Below, piece after piece: positions 16,149-23,783 of a stretch of DNA of 64,000 bases (its first letter is position 1; every line of letters begins with the position of its first letter). The notes beneath the pieces were generated by a model, which was given only the letters and a program-made list of their open reading frames with translations, had not been told where the DNA came from and searched no databases. Source of the stretch: Streptomyces orinoci (GTDB taxonomy: Bacteria > Actinomycetota > Actinomycetes > Streptomycetales > Streptomycetaceae); contig NZ_PHNC01000031.1 of NCBI RefSeq assembly GCF_003121295.1, forward strand, positions 870,439 through 934,438, written 5' to 3'. The position numbers were made by a program, and so were the translations under genes.

Positions 16149-16850
16149 ATGTCTAGACCAATTCTTGAAGTGATCGCGCTGGGACCCGAGGACGCGGCCG
16201 CGGCGCGGGACGGCGGGGCGGACCGGCTGGAACTGGTCACGGACATGGCCGCCGACGGCCTCACCCCGGCCCGGGAGACCTTCGCGGCGGTCCGGGCCGC
16301 CGTGGACCTCCCGGTACGGGTGATGCTGCGGGCGGCGGACGGCTTCACGGCGGGCGGTGCGGCGGAGCTGGAGGCGCTGTGCGAACGGGCCCGGGAGCTG
16401 TGCGCGGAGGGCGCCGAGGAGTTCGTACTGGGTTTCCTCACCGAGGACGGCCGGGCCGATCTGGCCGCCGTCGCGGCGCTCACCGAGGCGATCGGGCCCC
16501 GCGCCCGGTGGACCTTCCACCGGGCGCTGGACCGGGCCGCCGACCGGGACGCGCTGCGCAGGCAGCTGGCCGGGGAGCCGGGCCTGGACACCTATCTGAC
16601 CGCCGGGTCCGCCGCCGGGGTGGACGAGGGCCTGGCCACACTGCTGGCCGAGGCCAAGCGGGGCGAGGAGCCGGGGTACGGGCCACGGATCCTGGCCGGC
16701 GGCGGGCTGCGGCTGGAGCATGTACCGGTGCTGCGCTCCGGCGGGATCGACGCCTTTCACATCGGCGGCGCGGCCCGGCCCGCGGGCTGGGACTCGCCGG
16801 TGGACGCGGGGGCGGTACGGGCCTGGCGGGAGGCGCTGGACGCGGCGTAG
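16149..16850 (+). CDS. cutC: CutC family protein
   Basis: A 233-aa TIM-barrel protein. Visible motifs: EVIALGPEDAAAARDGGADR near the N-terminus, WTFHRALDRAADRDA in the middle, and RILAGGGLRLEHVP near the C-terminus, as in CutC. CutC was linked to copper homeostasis in E. coli, but that role has been questioned and its enzymatic activity is not settled. Start ATG at 16149. It diverges from the HD gene and ends against an extragenic repeat. Confidence 0.9.
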   Translation: MSRPILEVIALGPEDAAAARDGGADRLELVTDMAADGLTPARETFAAVRAAVDLPVRVMLRAADGFTAGGAAELEALCERARELCAEGAEEFVLGFLTEDGRADLAAVAALTEAIGPRARWTFHRALDRAADRDALRRQLAGEPGLDTYLTAGSAAGVDEGLATLLAEAKRGEEPGYGPRILAGGGLRLEHVPVLRSGGIDAFHIGGAARPAGWDSPVDAGAVRAWREALDAA

Positions 16851-16930
16851 GGCGCCCCGTCAGGGGCGCGGGGCCCAGGCGATATGCGGCTCCGCCGCGT
16901 GGGCGCGACCGGCCACACACGACCCGCACC
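16851..16930 (+). repeat. Type 2 extragenic repeat, 3' of cutC
   Basis: GGGCGCCCCGTCAGGGGCGC starts at the base after the cutC stop. GGGG, a short spacer, the hairpin GCGGCTCCGCCGC and GTGGGCGCGACCGGCCAC follow. Orientation is sense to cutC. Confidence 0.88.
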
Positions 16931-17009
16931 TGACACACGACCGCCGGGTAAGGGCCGCTCGCCGGAGGAACGGCACCCGGCACGGTCCATGAGCCGTCGG
17001 ACACCGCCT

Positions 17010-18221
17010 CTAGCGGGCCCGGGGCGCAGGCGGGGTGACGGCCGCTGCCGGTTGGGTGGTGGTGGCTGCGGGTTGGGCGGCGGCCGCCGTCGGCCGGGTG
17101 GTGGCCGCGGCGATCAGTACCGCCAGCGCGCCCAGCGCGGCTGCCGCCAGCGGGAACCAGCGCTCGCCGAGCAGTGCAATGGCCAGGCTGCCGGTGCCGC
17201 CGCCGGCCGCCGTGCCCAGATAGAGGGCGCTGCTGTTGATGGAGATCAGCAGCGCGGCGTTGGGCGGGTCGATGGAGGCCAGCCGGTGGGGCAGGGCCAC
17301 GCTCATCGCCCAGCCCGCCACCGGGGCGATGGCGGCATAGGCCAGGGCGCCGGGCAGGCTCCGGGAGAGCCAGGGCAGGGCGGTCAGGGCGAGCGTCGTC
17401 AGGCCGCCCGCGAGGAGCAGGACGGTACGTACGCCCGCCCGGTCCACCGCCCGGCCGCCCAGCCAGCTGCCCGCCACCGAGGCCACTCCGTTGACCAGCA
17501 GGATCAGGCTGAGGCGGTCCTGGTCGCCGCCGGTGGCGGGGCGGTCGGCGGTGGCCAGATAGATATAGACCGCCTGGAAGGCCAGGAAGAAGACGAAGGT
17601 GGTGGCGGCCGCACCGGCCACCCGGCGGTCGTGCAGCGGAGCCAGGCGCTCCCGCAGTCCGGGGGCCATGGCGGGCGCGGGCAGGCCGCGCAGCAGGGCG
17701 GCCAGTCCCAGCAGGGCGGCGGCGCCCAGGGCCACCACCAGCCACATGGTCCAGCGCCAGTCGGTGCGGCCGAGGTAGGCGCCGACGGGGACGCCCAGGG
17801 CGGTGGCCACGGTCATGCCGCCCAGCACGGTGGCGATGGCGCGGCCGCGCCGCTCGGGCGGCACCAGGGTGGTGGCCACGGCGTTGGCGGTGGGGGTGTA
17901 GAGCGCGGCACCGGCGGCGGCGAGTACCCGAGTCGCCAGCAGAAAGGGGTAGTTGGGGGCGAGCGCGCTGAGCACGTTGGCCGCGGTGAACACGGCGAGC
18001 GCGGTGAGCAGGAGCCGGCGGCGGTCCCATCGCGCGGTGAGGGTGGCCAGTACGGGGGCGAGCAGGGCGTAGCCCAGGGCGAACACGGTGACCAGCTGTC
18101 CGGCGGAGGCCACCGAGACGCCGGTGTCCCGGGCGATCCGGTCCAGGATGCCGGCCATCACCATGGAGTCGGTGCCCATGGCGAAGGTGCCGAGGGCCAG
18201 CAGGAGCAGGCGGAGACGCAC
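17010..18221 (-). CDS. MFS transporter (DHA1 family)
   Basis: A 403-aa permease with 12 predicted membrane segments. It begins MRLRLLLLALGTFAMGTDSM, has ARWDRRRLLLTALAVF after the second segment, and STTLVPPERRGRA-like and GVPVGAYLGR motifs. The C-terminal 30 residues are a Thr/Ala/Pro/Gln low-complexity tail (TTRPTAAAAQPAATTTQPAA). It is divergent from an ArsR-type regulator gene, and two shared operator-like sites lie between them. That arrangement suggests inducible efflux. Confidence 0.88.
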   Translation of the reverse strand: MRLRLLLLALGTFAMGTDSMVMAGILDRIARDTGVSVASAGQLVTVFALGYALLAPVLATLTARWDRRRLLLTALAVFTAANVLSALAPNYPFLLATRVLAAAGAALYTPTANAVATTLVPPERRGRAIATVLGGMTVATALGVPVGAYLGRTDWRWTMWLVVALGAAALLGLAALLRGLPAPAMAPGLRERLAPLHDRRVAGAAATTFVFFLAFQAVYIYLATADRPATGGDQDRLSLILLVNGVASVAGSWLGGRAVDRAGVRTVLLLAGGLTTLALTALPWLSRSLPGALAYAAIAPVAGWAMSVALPHRLASIDPPNAALLISINSSALYLGTAAGGGTGSLAIALLGERWFPLAAAALGALAVLIAAATTRPTAAAAQPAATTTQPAAAVTPPAPRAR

Positions 18222-18247
18222 GAATGGTCCTTCCAGGGCAGGGTAGG

Positions 18248-18263
18248 TTGGACGTACGTCAAA
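18248..18263. promoter_or_regulatory. Candidate operator 1, MFS/ArsR intergenic
   Basis: TTGGACGTACGTCAAA is a near-perfect inverted repeat (core GACGTACGTC). A second copy of the TTGGA-N6-TCAAA pattern lies 29 bp downstream. Both sit between the divergent MFS and regulator genes. Confidence 0.55.
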
Positions 18264-18276
18264 CGATCGCCGAATG

Positions 18277-18292
18277 TTGGATAGGTGTCAAA
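18277..18292. promoter_or_regulatory. Candidate operator 2, MFS/ArsR intergenic
   Basis: TTGGATAGGTGTCAAA repeats the TTGGA-N6-TCAAA pattern of the first site. It lies just before the GTG at 18295, which supports that start over the ATG at 18274. Confidence 0.5.
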
Positions 18293-18294
18293 CA

Positions 18295-18615
18295 GTGCCT
18301 GAGGAACGGCTGCCACAGCCGGATGTGGCGGACATCGAGCTGTCCAAGTTGCTTCAGGCACTGGGGGATCCGGTGCGGCTGCATCTGTTCCGGGTGTACG
18401 CGGAGGGTGGGGAGTACCACTGCTCGGCGGAGGGGCTGGGCGTGGACCACCTCCATAAATCGACGGTCTCGCACCATATGCGGGTGATGCGGGAGGCCGG
18501 GTTGACCACTACCCGGGTTGTCGGGCGCAATCGGTATGTCTCGCTGCGGCGTGGGGAGTTGGACGAGCGGTTCCCCGGGTTGGTGGGGGCGTTGCTGGGG
18601 GCGTTGGAGGGGTAG
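18295..18615 (+). CDS. ArsR-family transcriptional regulator
   Basis: A 106-aa winged-helix protein with IELSKLLQALGDPVRLHLFR, then DHLHKSTVSHHMRVMREAGL (recognition helix) and RNRYVSLRRGELDERFPGL. No metal-binding Cys cluster is visible, only one Cys in EYHCSAEG, so the signal is probably not a soft metal. I prefer the GTG at 18295. The longer start at 18274 (MLDRCQTV) would place an operator-like repeat inside the gene. It likely represses the divergent MFS exporter. Confidence 0.87.
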   Translation: MPEERLPQPDVADIELSKLLQALGDPVRLHLFRVYAEGGEYHCSAEGLGVDHLHKSTVSHHMRVMREAGLTTTRVVGRNRYVSLRRGELDERFPGLVGALLGALEG

Positions 18616-18640
18616 GGGCAGGGGGTGTTCGGGGTCGTTG

Positions 18641-18720
18641 CCGGGTGCGGGTTGTGGGTGGCTGGTCGCGCCCACGCGGCGGAGCCGCATGTGGTAGCCG
18701 CCCCGCGCCCCTGGGGGGCG
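18641..18720 (-). repeat. Type 2 extragenic repeat, 3' of helD-like gene
   Basis: On the minus strand: GCGCCCCCCAGGGGCGCGGGG, then GCGGCTCCGCCGC, then GTGGGCGCGACCAGCCACCC. It lies between convergent stops, in sense orientation to the HelD-like gene that ends at 18736. Confidence 0.85.
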
Positions 18721-18735
18721 CGCTCGGCGGCGGGG

Positions 18736-20865
18736 CTAGCGGAGTTGGTTGGGGAGGGGACGGGCGTGGAGGATGGTCAGGCCTGAGACGGCTCGGGTCA
18801 GGGCCACGTACAGGCGCCGCAGGCCCGTGCGTTCGTCCGGCTCGGCGGAGACGATCTCCGCGGGCTCGTCCAGCACCACATAGTCGTACTCAAGTCCCTT
18901 GGCCAGGGTGGCCGGAACCAGGGTCAGGCGGGCGTCGGCCGTGGTCTCCTCGCCGGGGGCGAGGTGCGGCAGGCCGTCCGCGGCCAGTGCGGCGGCCAGT
19001 GCCGGGATCCGCGCGTCCGCCGCGATCAGACCGACCGAACCCTCGCGGCGCAGCGCGGCACGGCAGGCGGCCACCACGGCGGCGTCCAGGCCGGCCGGAT
19101 CGGCGACCGGGCGTACCGCGAAGTCGCCCGGGGACTCGCGTACCGAGGTCGCCTCGGCCAGCCCCGGCGCGATGGCGGGCAGCAGCCGCGACGCATAGGC
19201 GATCACCTCGCGCGGCACCCGGAAGCCCTGGGTGAGCTCCTCCACCGTGGCCTCCGGCTTGCCCAGATGGTGCAGGGCCGCCGCCCAGCCGGGGGTGGCC
19301 CAGGGCGTGGTGCCCTGGGCGATGTCCCCCAGCACGGTCGCCGAACCGGTGGTGCAGCGGCGGCCCACCGCGCGGTACTGCATGGGGGAGAGGTCCTGGG
19401 CCTCGTCCAGCACCACATGGCCCAGCGAGGGCGTGCGGGAGACCAGGTCCGCCGCCTCGTCCACCAGCACCGCGTCCGCCGCCGACCACTTGGCGCCCTT
19501 GACGCCGCGGGCCGGCTTCGCCCAGAGGATGGCCGCCTGCTCCTCGGCGGAGAGCACCCCGGCCGCCTGCTCGGCCAGGAACTCCGGGTCGGACAGCAGC
19601 CGCAGCACCAGCTTCGCCGGGTCCACCGGTGGCCAGACCGCCTTGACCACCGCCTTCACCGCGGGGTTACGGGCCACCGCGTCCTGCACCCGGTCGTCCG
19701 GCGCCTCGCCCACCTGCTCCATGCGCACCAGCACCGCATGGGCGATCCGCTGCGGCAGGGCCTCCCGGGCCGCGCCATAGCGGATGTCGCGGTCCAGCAA
19801 CTCCCGGACGATCTCCTCCAGTTCGTACGCCGGAACCCGCCAGCGGCGCGAGCCGCGCACCACCACCAGCGGCTCCACCGGCATGGTGACGCCGGAGCGG
19901 ACCGCCCGCCGCAGCACCTCCGCCATCCGGGCATCGCCCTTGATCAGGGCCGCCTCGGGGGTGTCGGTGCCGCGTACCTCCACATGCGCCACCAGGTCGT
20001 CCACCGTGGCCTGGGCCACGTTCAACTCGCCCAGCGCGGGCAGCACTTGCTCGATGTAGTGCAGAAAGGAGCGGTTGGGGCCGATCACCAGGGTGCCGGT
20101 ACGGGCCAGCCGCTCGCGGTGCGCGTACAGCAGATAGGCCACCCGGTGCAGGCCCACGGCGGTCTTTCCGGTGCCCGGGGCGCCCTGGACGCAGACCGTG
20201 CCGCCGATCCCGGCACGGACGATCTCGTCCTGCTCCGGCTGGATGGTGGCCACAATGTCCCGCATGGGGCCCACCCGCGGCCGCTCGATCTCGCTCTGCA
20301 GCAGCTTGCCGGCGGTGTCGCCGGTGGAGGCGTCGGTGAGGTCCTCGTCCTCATAGGCCGTCAACTCGCCGCCGGTGTAGCCGAAGCGGCGCCGCATCCG
20401 GACGTCCATCGGGTCTTTCTTGGAGGCCCGGTAGAACGGCTGGGAGACCGGGGCGCGCCAGTCGATGACCATGGGGTCGCCCTCGGCGTCATGCACATGC
20501 CGCCGCCCGATGTAGAAACGCCCACCCGTCGCCCGGCCACCGCCCCTGATGGAGGCGCTTCGCGCCGCCCCGTTTGATGCCGCCCCCTCCGCCTGTTCGG
20601 CCCCCGGTGCGTGGAGATAGTCCAGCCGTCCGAAGAACAGCGGGGTGTCCGCCAGGTCGGCCAGCGCGGTGATGCGCTCGTCGATCTGCCGTTGCAGCAC
20701 CTGGGCGTTGACCCAGTTGGCGGCGACATCCTTGATGTCCAGCGCCGCCACATCGGCGCGCATGGCGCTCAACGCGGCCCGGGAGGAGGCCAGATGGGCC
20801 CGTTCCCGGGCGAGCGGGTCGGTGGCGGAGCGGTCTGCGGTCGGTTCCGGGGCGTGCGGGGGCAC
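18736..20865 (-). CDS. HelD-like RNA polymerase-associated UvrD-family ATPase
   Basis: A 709-aa superfamily 1 ATPase. The N-terminal arm is helical (about residues 15-75, predicted coiled coil). GRRHVHDAEGDPMVIDWRAP is typical of HelD. Walker A is GAPGTGKTAVGLHRVAYLLY (near residue 228), motif II is VVLDEAQDLSPMQYRAVGRR, and the C-terminus has RRLYVALTRAVSGLTILHAR. HelD proteins release stalled RNA polymerase, and some actinobacterial relatives (HelR) protect it from rifamycins. I find no rifamycin-associated element in the 300 bp upstream, so a housekeeping role is more likely than inducible resistance. Confidence 0.88.
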   Translation of the reverse strand: MPPHAPEPTADRSATDPLARERAHLASSRAALSAMRADVAALDIKDVAANWVNAQVLQRQIDERITALADLADTPLFFGRLDYLHAPGAEQAEGAASNGAARSASIRGGGRATGGRFYIGRRHVHDAEGDPMVIDWRAPVSQPFYRASKKDPMDVRMRRRFGYTGGELTAYEDEDLTDASTGDTAGKLLQSEIERPRVGPMRDIVATIQPEQDEIVRAGIGGTVCVQGAPGTGKTAVGLHRVAYLLYAHRERLARTGTLVIGPNRSFLHYIEQVLPALGELNVAQATVDDLVAHVEVRGTDTPEAALIKGDARMAEVLRRAVRSGVTMPVEPLVVVRGSRRWRVPAYELEEIVRELLDRDIRYGAAREALPQRIAHAVLVRMEQVGEAPDDRVQDAVARNPAVKAVVKAVWPPVDPAKLVLRLLSDPEFLAEQAAGVLSAEEQAAILWAKPARGVKGAKWSAADAVLVDEAADLVSRTPSLGHVVLDEAQDLSPMQYRAVGRRCTTGSATVLGDIAQGTTPWATPGWAAALHHLGKPEATVEELTQGFRVPREVIAYASRLLPAIAPGLAEATSVRESPGDFAVRPVADPAGLDAAVVAACRAALRREGSVGLIAADARIPALAAALAADGLPHLAPGEETTADARLTLVPATLAKGLEYDYVVLDEPAEIVSAEPDERTGLRRLYVALTRAVSGLTILHARPLPNQLR

Positions 20866-21166
20866 GGTGTCGCCTCCAGGGGTGCGGGACGATACGGGTA
20901 CCGGCCGGTTTCCGTCCGGGCGGCGGCGCTCCCGGCGGCGGGCACGGGAGGCGGGCAGACGCGCGATCCTAGCGGTGGAGCCGGGGGCGCGCGAGCGAAT
21001 TACCGCGCGCCCGGAGGAGGCGGATTACCGCGCGCCCCGAGGGGCTCTCAGGGTCGTGGTCCATCTCCCGTAGGGGATGCGGTGATGCTTCAGTCGTACG
21101 ACGGGGCCCCGCGAGTTACACCGGCAGGCCGATGCCCGGGGCAGCCGCGGCCGTCACCATGGAGAC
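20866..21166. other. Gene-free gap with a short direct repeat
   Basis: No coding sequence is supported. GATTACCGCGCGCCC-type units occur twice with a 25-bp period (20997-21017 and 21022-21042). The promoter of the HelD-like gene should lie in the left part. Confidence 0.5.
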
Positions 21167-21328
21167 ATGACCACCGCAGCCATCACCCCGGACGTCCAGG
21201 CCGCCGAGCAGAACGGCGCCATCCACCCGCTGGGCCACGCCCTGCGCGCCATAAAGGCGTTCGCGAGCGCGGCCGTGGATGTGGTGCTGCTGGGGCAGCA
21301 CGCGACCGAACTGCACGTCAAGCGCTGA
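21167..21328 (+). CDS. Small conserved-looking protein
   Basis: A 53-aa ORF with strong third-position GC bias: MTTAAITPDVQAAEQNGAIH, then PLGHALRAIKAFASAAVDVV and LLGQHATELHVKR. It looks helical and soluble. GGAG sits only 2 bp before the ATG, so translation may be weak or leaderless. It converges on the XPB gene, whose stop is 42 bp away. I believe similar short proteins occur in other streptomycetes but cannot check. Function unknown. Confidence 0.55.
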   Translation: MTTAAITPDVQAAEQNGAIHPLGHALRAIKAFASAAVDVVLLGQHATELHVKR

Positions 21329-21369
21329 CCGTTGCAGGGCGCGGGCATAAGCGCGGGCGCCGGGGGCCG

Positions 21370-23022
21370 TCAGACGTCCTCGTCGGCCGCCAGCAGTTCA
21401 TGGGCGTCCACGATCCGGTAGGCATAGCCCTGCTCGGCCAGGAAGCGCTGGCGGTGCGCGGCGAAGTCCTGGTCGATGGTGTCCCGGGCGACCACCGAGT
21501 AGAAGCGCGCCTCATGCCCGTCCGCCTTGGGACGCAGCACCCGGCCCAGCCGCTGCGCCTCCTCCTGGCGGGAGCCGAAGGTGCCGGAGACCTGGATGGC
21601 GACCGTCGCCTCGGGCAGGTCGATGGAGAAGTTGGCCACCTTGGACACCACCAGCACCGAGATCTCGCCCGCCCGGAAGGCGTCGAAGAGCTTCTCGCGC
21701 TGGGCGTTGGTGGTCTCGCCCTTGATCACCGGAGCGCCCAAGTGCTCGCCCAGCTCGTCGAGTTGGTCGATGTACTGCCCGATCACCAGGGTCTGCTGCC
21801 CCCGGTGGCGGCGTACCAGCGCCTCGGTGACCTTGCGCTTGCTGTCGGTGGTGGCGCAGTAGCGGTACTTCTCCTCGGCCTCGGCGGTGGCATACGCCAG
21901 CCGCTCGCCGTCGGTGAGGCTGACCCGTACCTCCACACAGTCGGCGGGGGCGATATAGCCCTGGGCCTCGATCTCCTTCCAGGGCGCGTCAAAGCGCTTG
22001 GGCCCGATCAGGGAGAAGACATCCGACTCCCGGCCGTCCTCCCGCACCAGGGTGGCGGTCAGGCCCAGCCGGCGGCGGGCCTGGAGATCGGCGGTGAACT
22101 TGAAGACCGGCGCGGGCAGCAGATGCACCTCGTCATAGACCACCAGGCCCCAGTCCCGGGAGTCGAAGAGCTCCAGATGCGGGTAGATGCCCTTCCGCTT
22201 GGTGGTCAGCACCTGGTAGGTGGCGATGGTGACCGGGCGGATCTCCTTGCGGGCGCCGCTGTACTCGCCGATCTCGCTCTCGGTGAGCGAGGTCCGCTTG
22301 ATCAGCTCATGCTTCCACTGCCGGGCGGAGACGGTGTTGGTCACCAGGATCAGCGTGGTGGCCTTGGCCTCGGCCATGGCGCCCGCGCCCACCAGCGTCT
22401 TGCCCGCGCCACAGGGCAGCACCACCACTCCGGAGCCGCCGTGCCAGAAGCCGTCCACGGCCTGCCGCTGGTAGGGGCGCAGCGCCCAGCCGTCCTCGCG
22501 CAGCTCGATGGGGTGCGCCTCGCCGTCCACATACCCGGCCAGGTCCTCGGCCGGCCAGCCCAGCTTGAGCAGCATCTGCTTGATCTGGCCGCGCTCGGAG
22601 GGGTGCACGGCGACGGTGTCGTCGTCGATCCGGGCGCCGACCAGAGGCTGGATCCGCTTGGAGCGCAGCACCTCCTCCAGCACCGGCCGGTCACTGCTCT
22701 CCAGCACCAGGCCGTGGGTGGGGTGCTTGAGCAGCCGCAGCCGGCCATAGCGGTCCATGGTCTCGGCGATGTCCACCAGCAGCGCGTGCGGCACCGGGTA
22801 GCGGGAGTGGGTGACCAGGGCGTCCACCACCTGCTCCGCGTCATGCCCGGCGGCCCGGGCGTTCCACAGGCCCAGCGGGGTGATCCGGTAGGTGTGGATG
22901 TGCTCGGGCGCCCGCTCCAGCTCCGCGAAGGGGGCGATGGCGCGACGGCAGGCGTCGGCCTGCTCATGGTCGACTTCCAGCAGGAGCGTCTTGTCCGACT
23001 GGACGATGAGGGAACCGTTCAC
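21370..23022 (-). CDS. DNA repair helicase XPB
   Basis: A 550-aa superfamily 2 helicase of the bacterial XPB group. The N-terminal damage-recognition-like domain occupies about residues 1-185. Walker A is VVLPCGAGKTLVGAG (near residue 207), motif II is VVYDEVHLLPAP (DEVH box), then LGLTATLVREDGRESDVFSL. Motif VI is EEAQRLGRVLRPKADG. XPB unwinds DNA 3'-5' and is thought to work in repair or transcription. A helicase-associated protein is encoded nearby on the same strand, separated by a small secreted protein gene. Confidence 0.95.
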   Translation of the reverse strand: MNGSLIVQSDKTLLLEVDHEQADACRRAIAPFAELERAPEHIHTYRITPLGLWNARAAGHDAEQVVDALVTHSRYPVPHALLVDIAETMDRYGRLRLLKHPTHGLVLESSDRPVLEEVLRSKRIQPLVGARIDDDTVAVHPSERGQIKQMLLKLGWPAEDLAGYVDGEAHPIELREDGWALRPYQRQAVDGFWHGGSGVVVLPCGAGKTLVGAGAMAEAKATTLILVTNTVSARQWKHELIKRTSLTESEIGEYSGARKEIRPVTIATYQVLTTKRKGIYPHLELFDSRDWGLVVYDEVHLLPAPVFKFTADLQARRRLGLTATLVREDGRESDVFSLIGPKRFDAPWKEIEAQGYIAPADCVEVRVSLTDGERLAYATAEAEEKYRYCATTDSKRKVTEALVRRHRGQQTLVIGQYIDQLDELGEHLGAPVIKGETTNAQREKLFDAFRAGEISVLVVSKVANFSIDLPEATVAIQVSGTFGSRQEEAQRLGRVLRPKADGHEARFYSVVARDTIDQDFAAHRQRFLAEQGYAYRIVDAHELLAADEDV

Positions 23023-23122
23023 GCCCGCCCTTTCGCTGTCCGGGTGCCCGATCGGCTGCTGCGGGGGCCGATCGCCAAACTCCCAGTGTCGCCCATCGGG
23101 CCCGGTTGTGGAGCGGGTGTGA

Positions 23123-23482
23123 CTATTCGCTCTCGCACACCGCGAAGGCGGTGACGCTCACGGTCTCCCTGCCGCTGCCGTGATAGCCGATGGCGGCGGT
23201 CCAGCCCTTGCCGTCCTCGGTGGGGCGGCTGTAGAGGGGGGTGAACTCCTTGCCGTGGCTGCCTTCGAAGCCGCCGCCGGTGAGGTGGGTCTTGTCCGGG
23301 CAGTAGACGGTGGCGGAGGCGGAGGTCTCGCCGGCCCGGGAGCTGCCGGCGGTGTGCTTGACGATCACCGCGTGCTCGGGGGTCTCGGCGGTGGCGGGGC
23401 TCTCGGCAGTGGCGGGGGCGATCCCCGCGGCGAGGGCGGCGAGGGTGAGGGCGGCCAGGGCGGCCCTGTTGATCTTCGGCAT
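23123..23482 (-). CDS. Small secreted protein with two cysteines
   Basis: A 119-aa exported protein. The start at 23482 gives a clean signal peptide: MPKINRAALAALTLAALAAG, then IAPATAESPA. The mature part has TVYCPDKTHLTGGGFEGSHG and ends VTAFAVCESE, so one disulfide is likely. This pattern (C-P-x-G/K-x-x-x-TGGG ... AxC) recurs in Streptomyces secreted proteins of unknown function. It sits between two helicase-related genes on the same strand without an obvious link to them. Confidence 0.75.
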   Translation of the reverse strand: MPKINRAALAALTLAALAAGIAPATAESPATAETPEHAVIVKHTAGSSRAGETSASATVYCPDKTHLTGGGFEGSHGKEFTPLYSRPTEDGKGWTAAIGYHGSGRETVSVTAFAVCESE

Positions 23483-23783
23483 GTCGTGGTCAACGGGGGG
23501 TGGGCCGGGGAGGTCACGCGGCGGGGGCAGGAGGCAAGGGCACTTGACCGGGGCCCGCCCCGGGGGCCACTGGCCGTGGCGGAGGGCGTGGGCCTTCATC
23601 CGCTTCGACAGCGTCCGCCGTGGGTGTGCGGCTGCGGCCTGCGCTCGGCCGTGTTCGTGGGCGGGCCCGTACCTGAGCGGTGTGCTCATGACTGCGCCTG
23701 TGCGTGGGCGCCACCGTGGCCGTGCGCGTAGGCGTCGGCGGTGGCCTCGGCCCGTGTGGGCCGTGGCGCGGCAGTAGGCGTGG
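23483..23783. other. Gene-free gap
   Basis: The 301 bp between the secreted protein and the helicase-associated gene show no supported ORF, hairpin or repeat. Apparent reading frames are Pro/Arg/His-rich shadows. Confidence 0.4.

Noticed and set aside
20866..21110. Rifamycin-associated element upstream of the HelD-like gene
   Set aside because: I looked for the palindromic GGGGCTTGCGGCAAGG-type element and found none, so I do not call the gene a rifamycin-resistance helR.
20611..23154. 847-codon open frame on the plus strand
   Set aside because: It runs opposite XPB and the start of the HelD-like gene. Both of those carry full helicase motifs on the minus strand.
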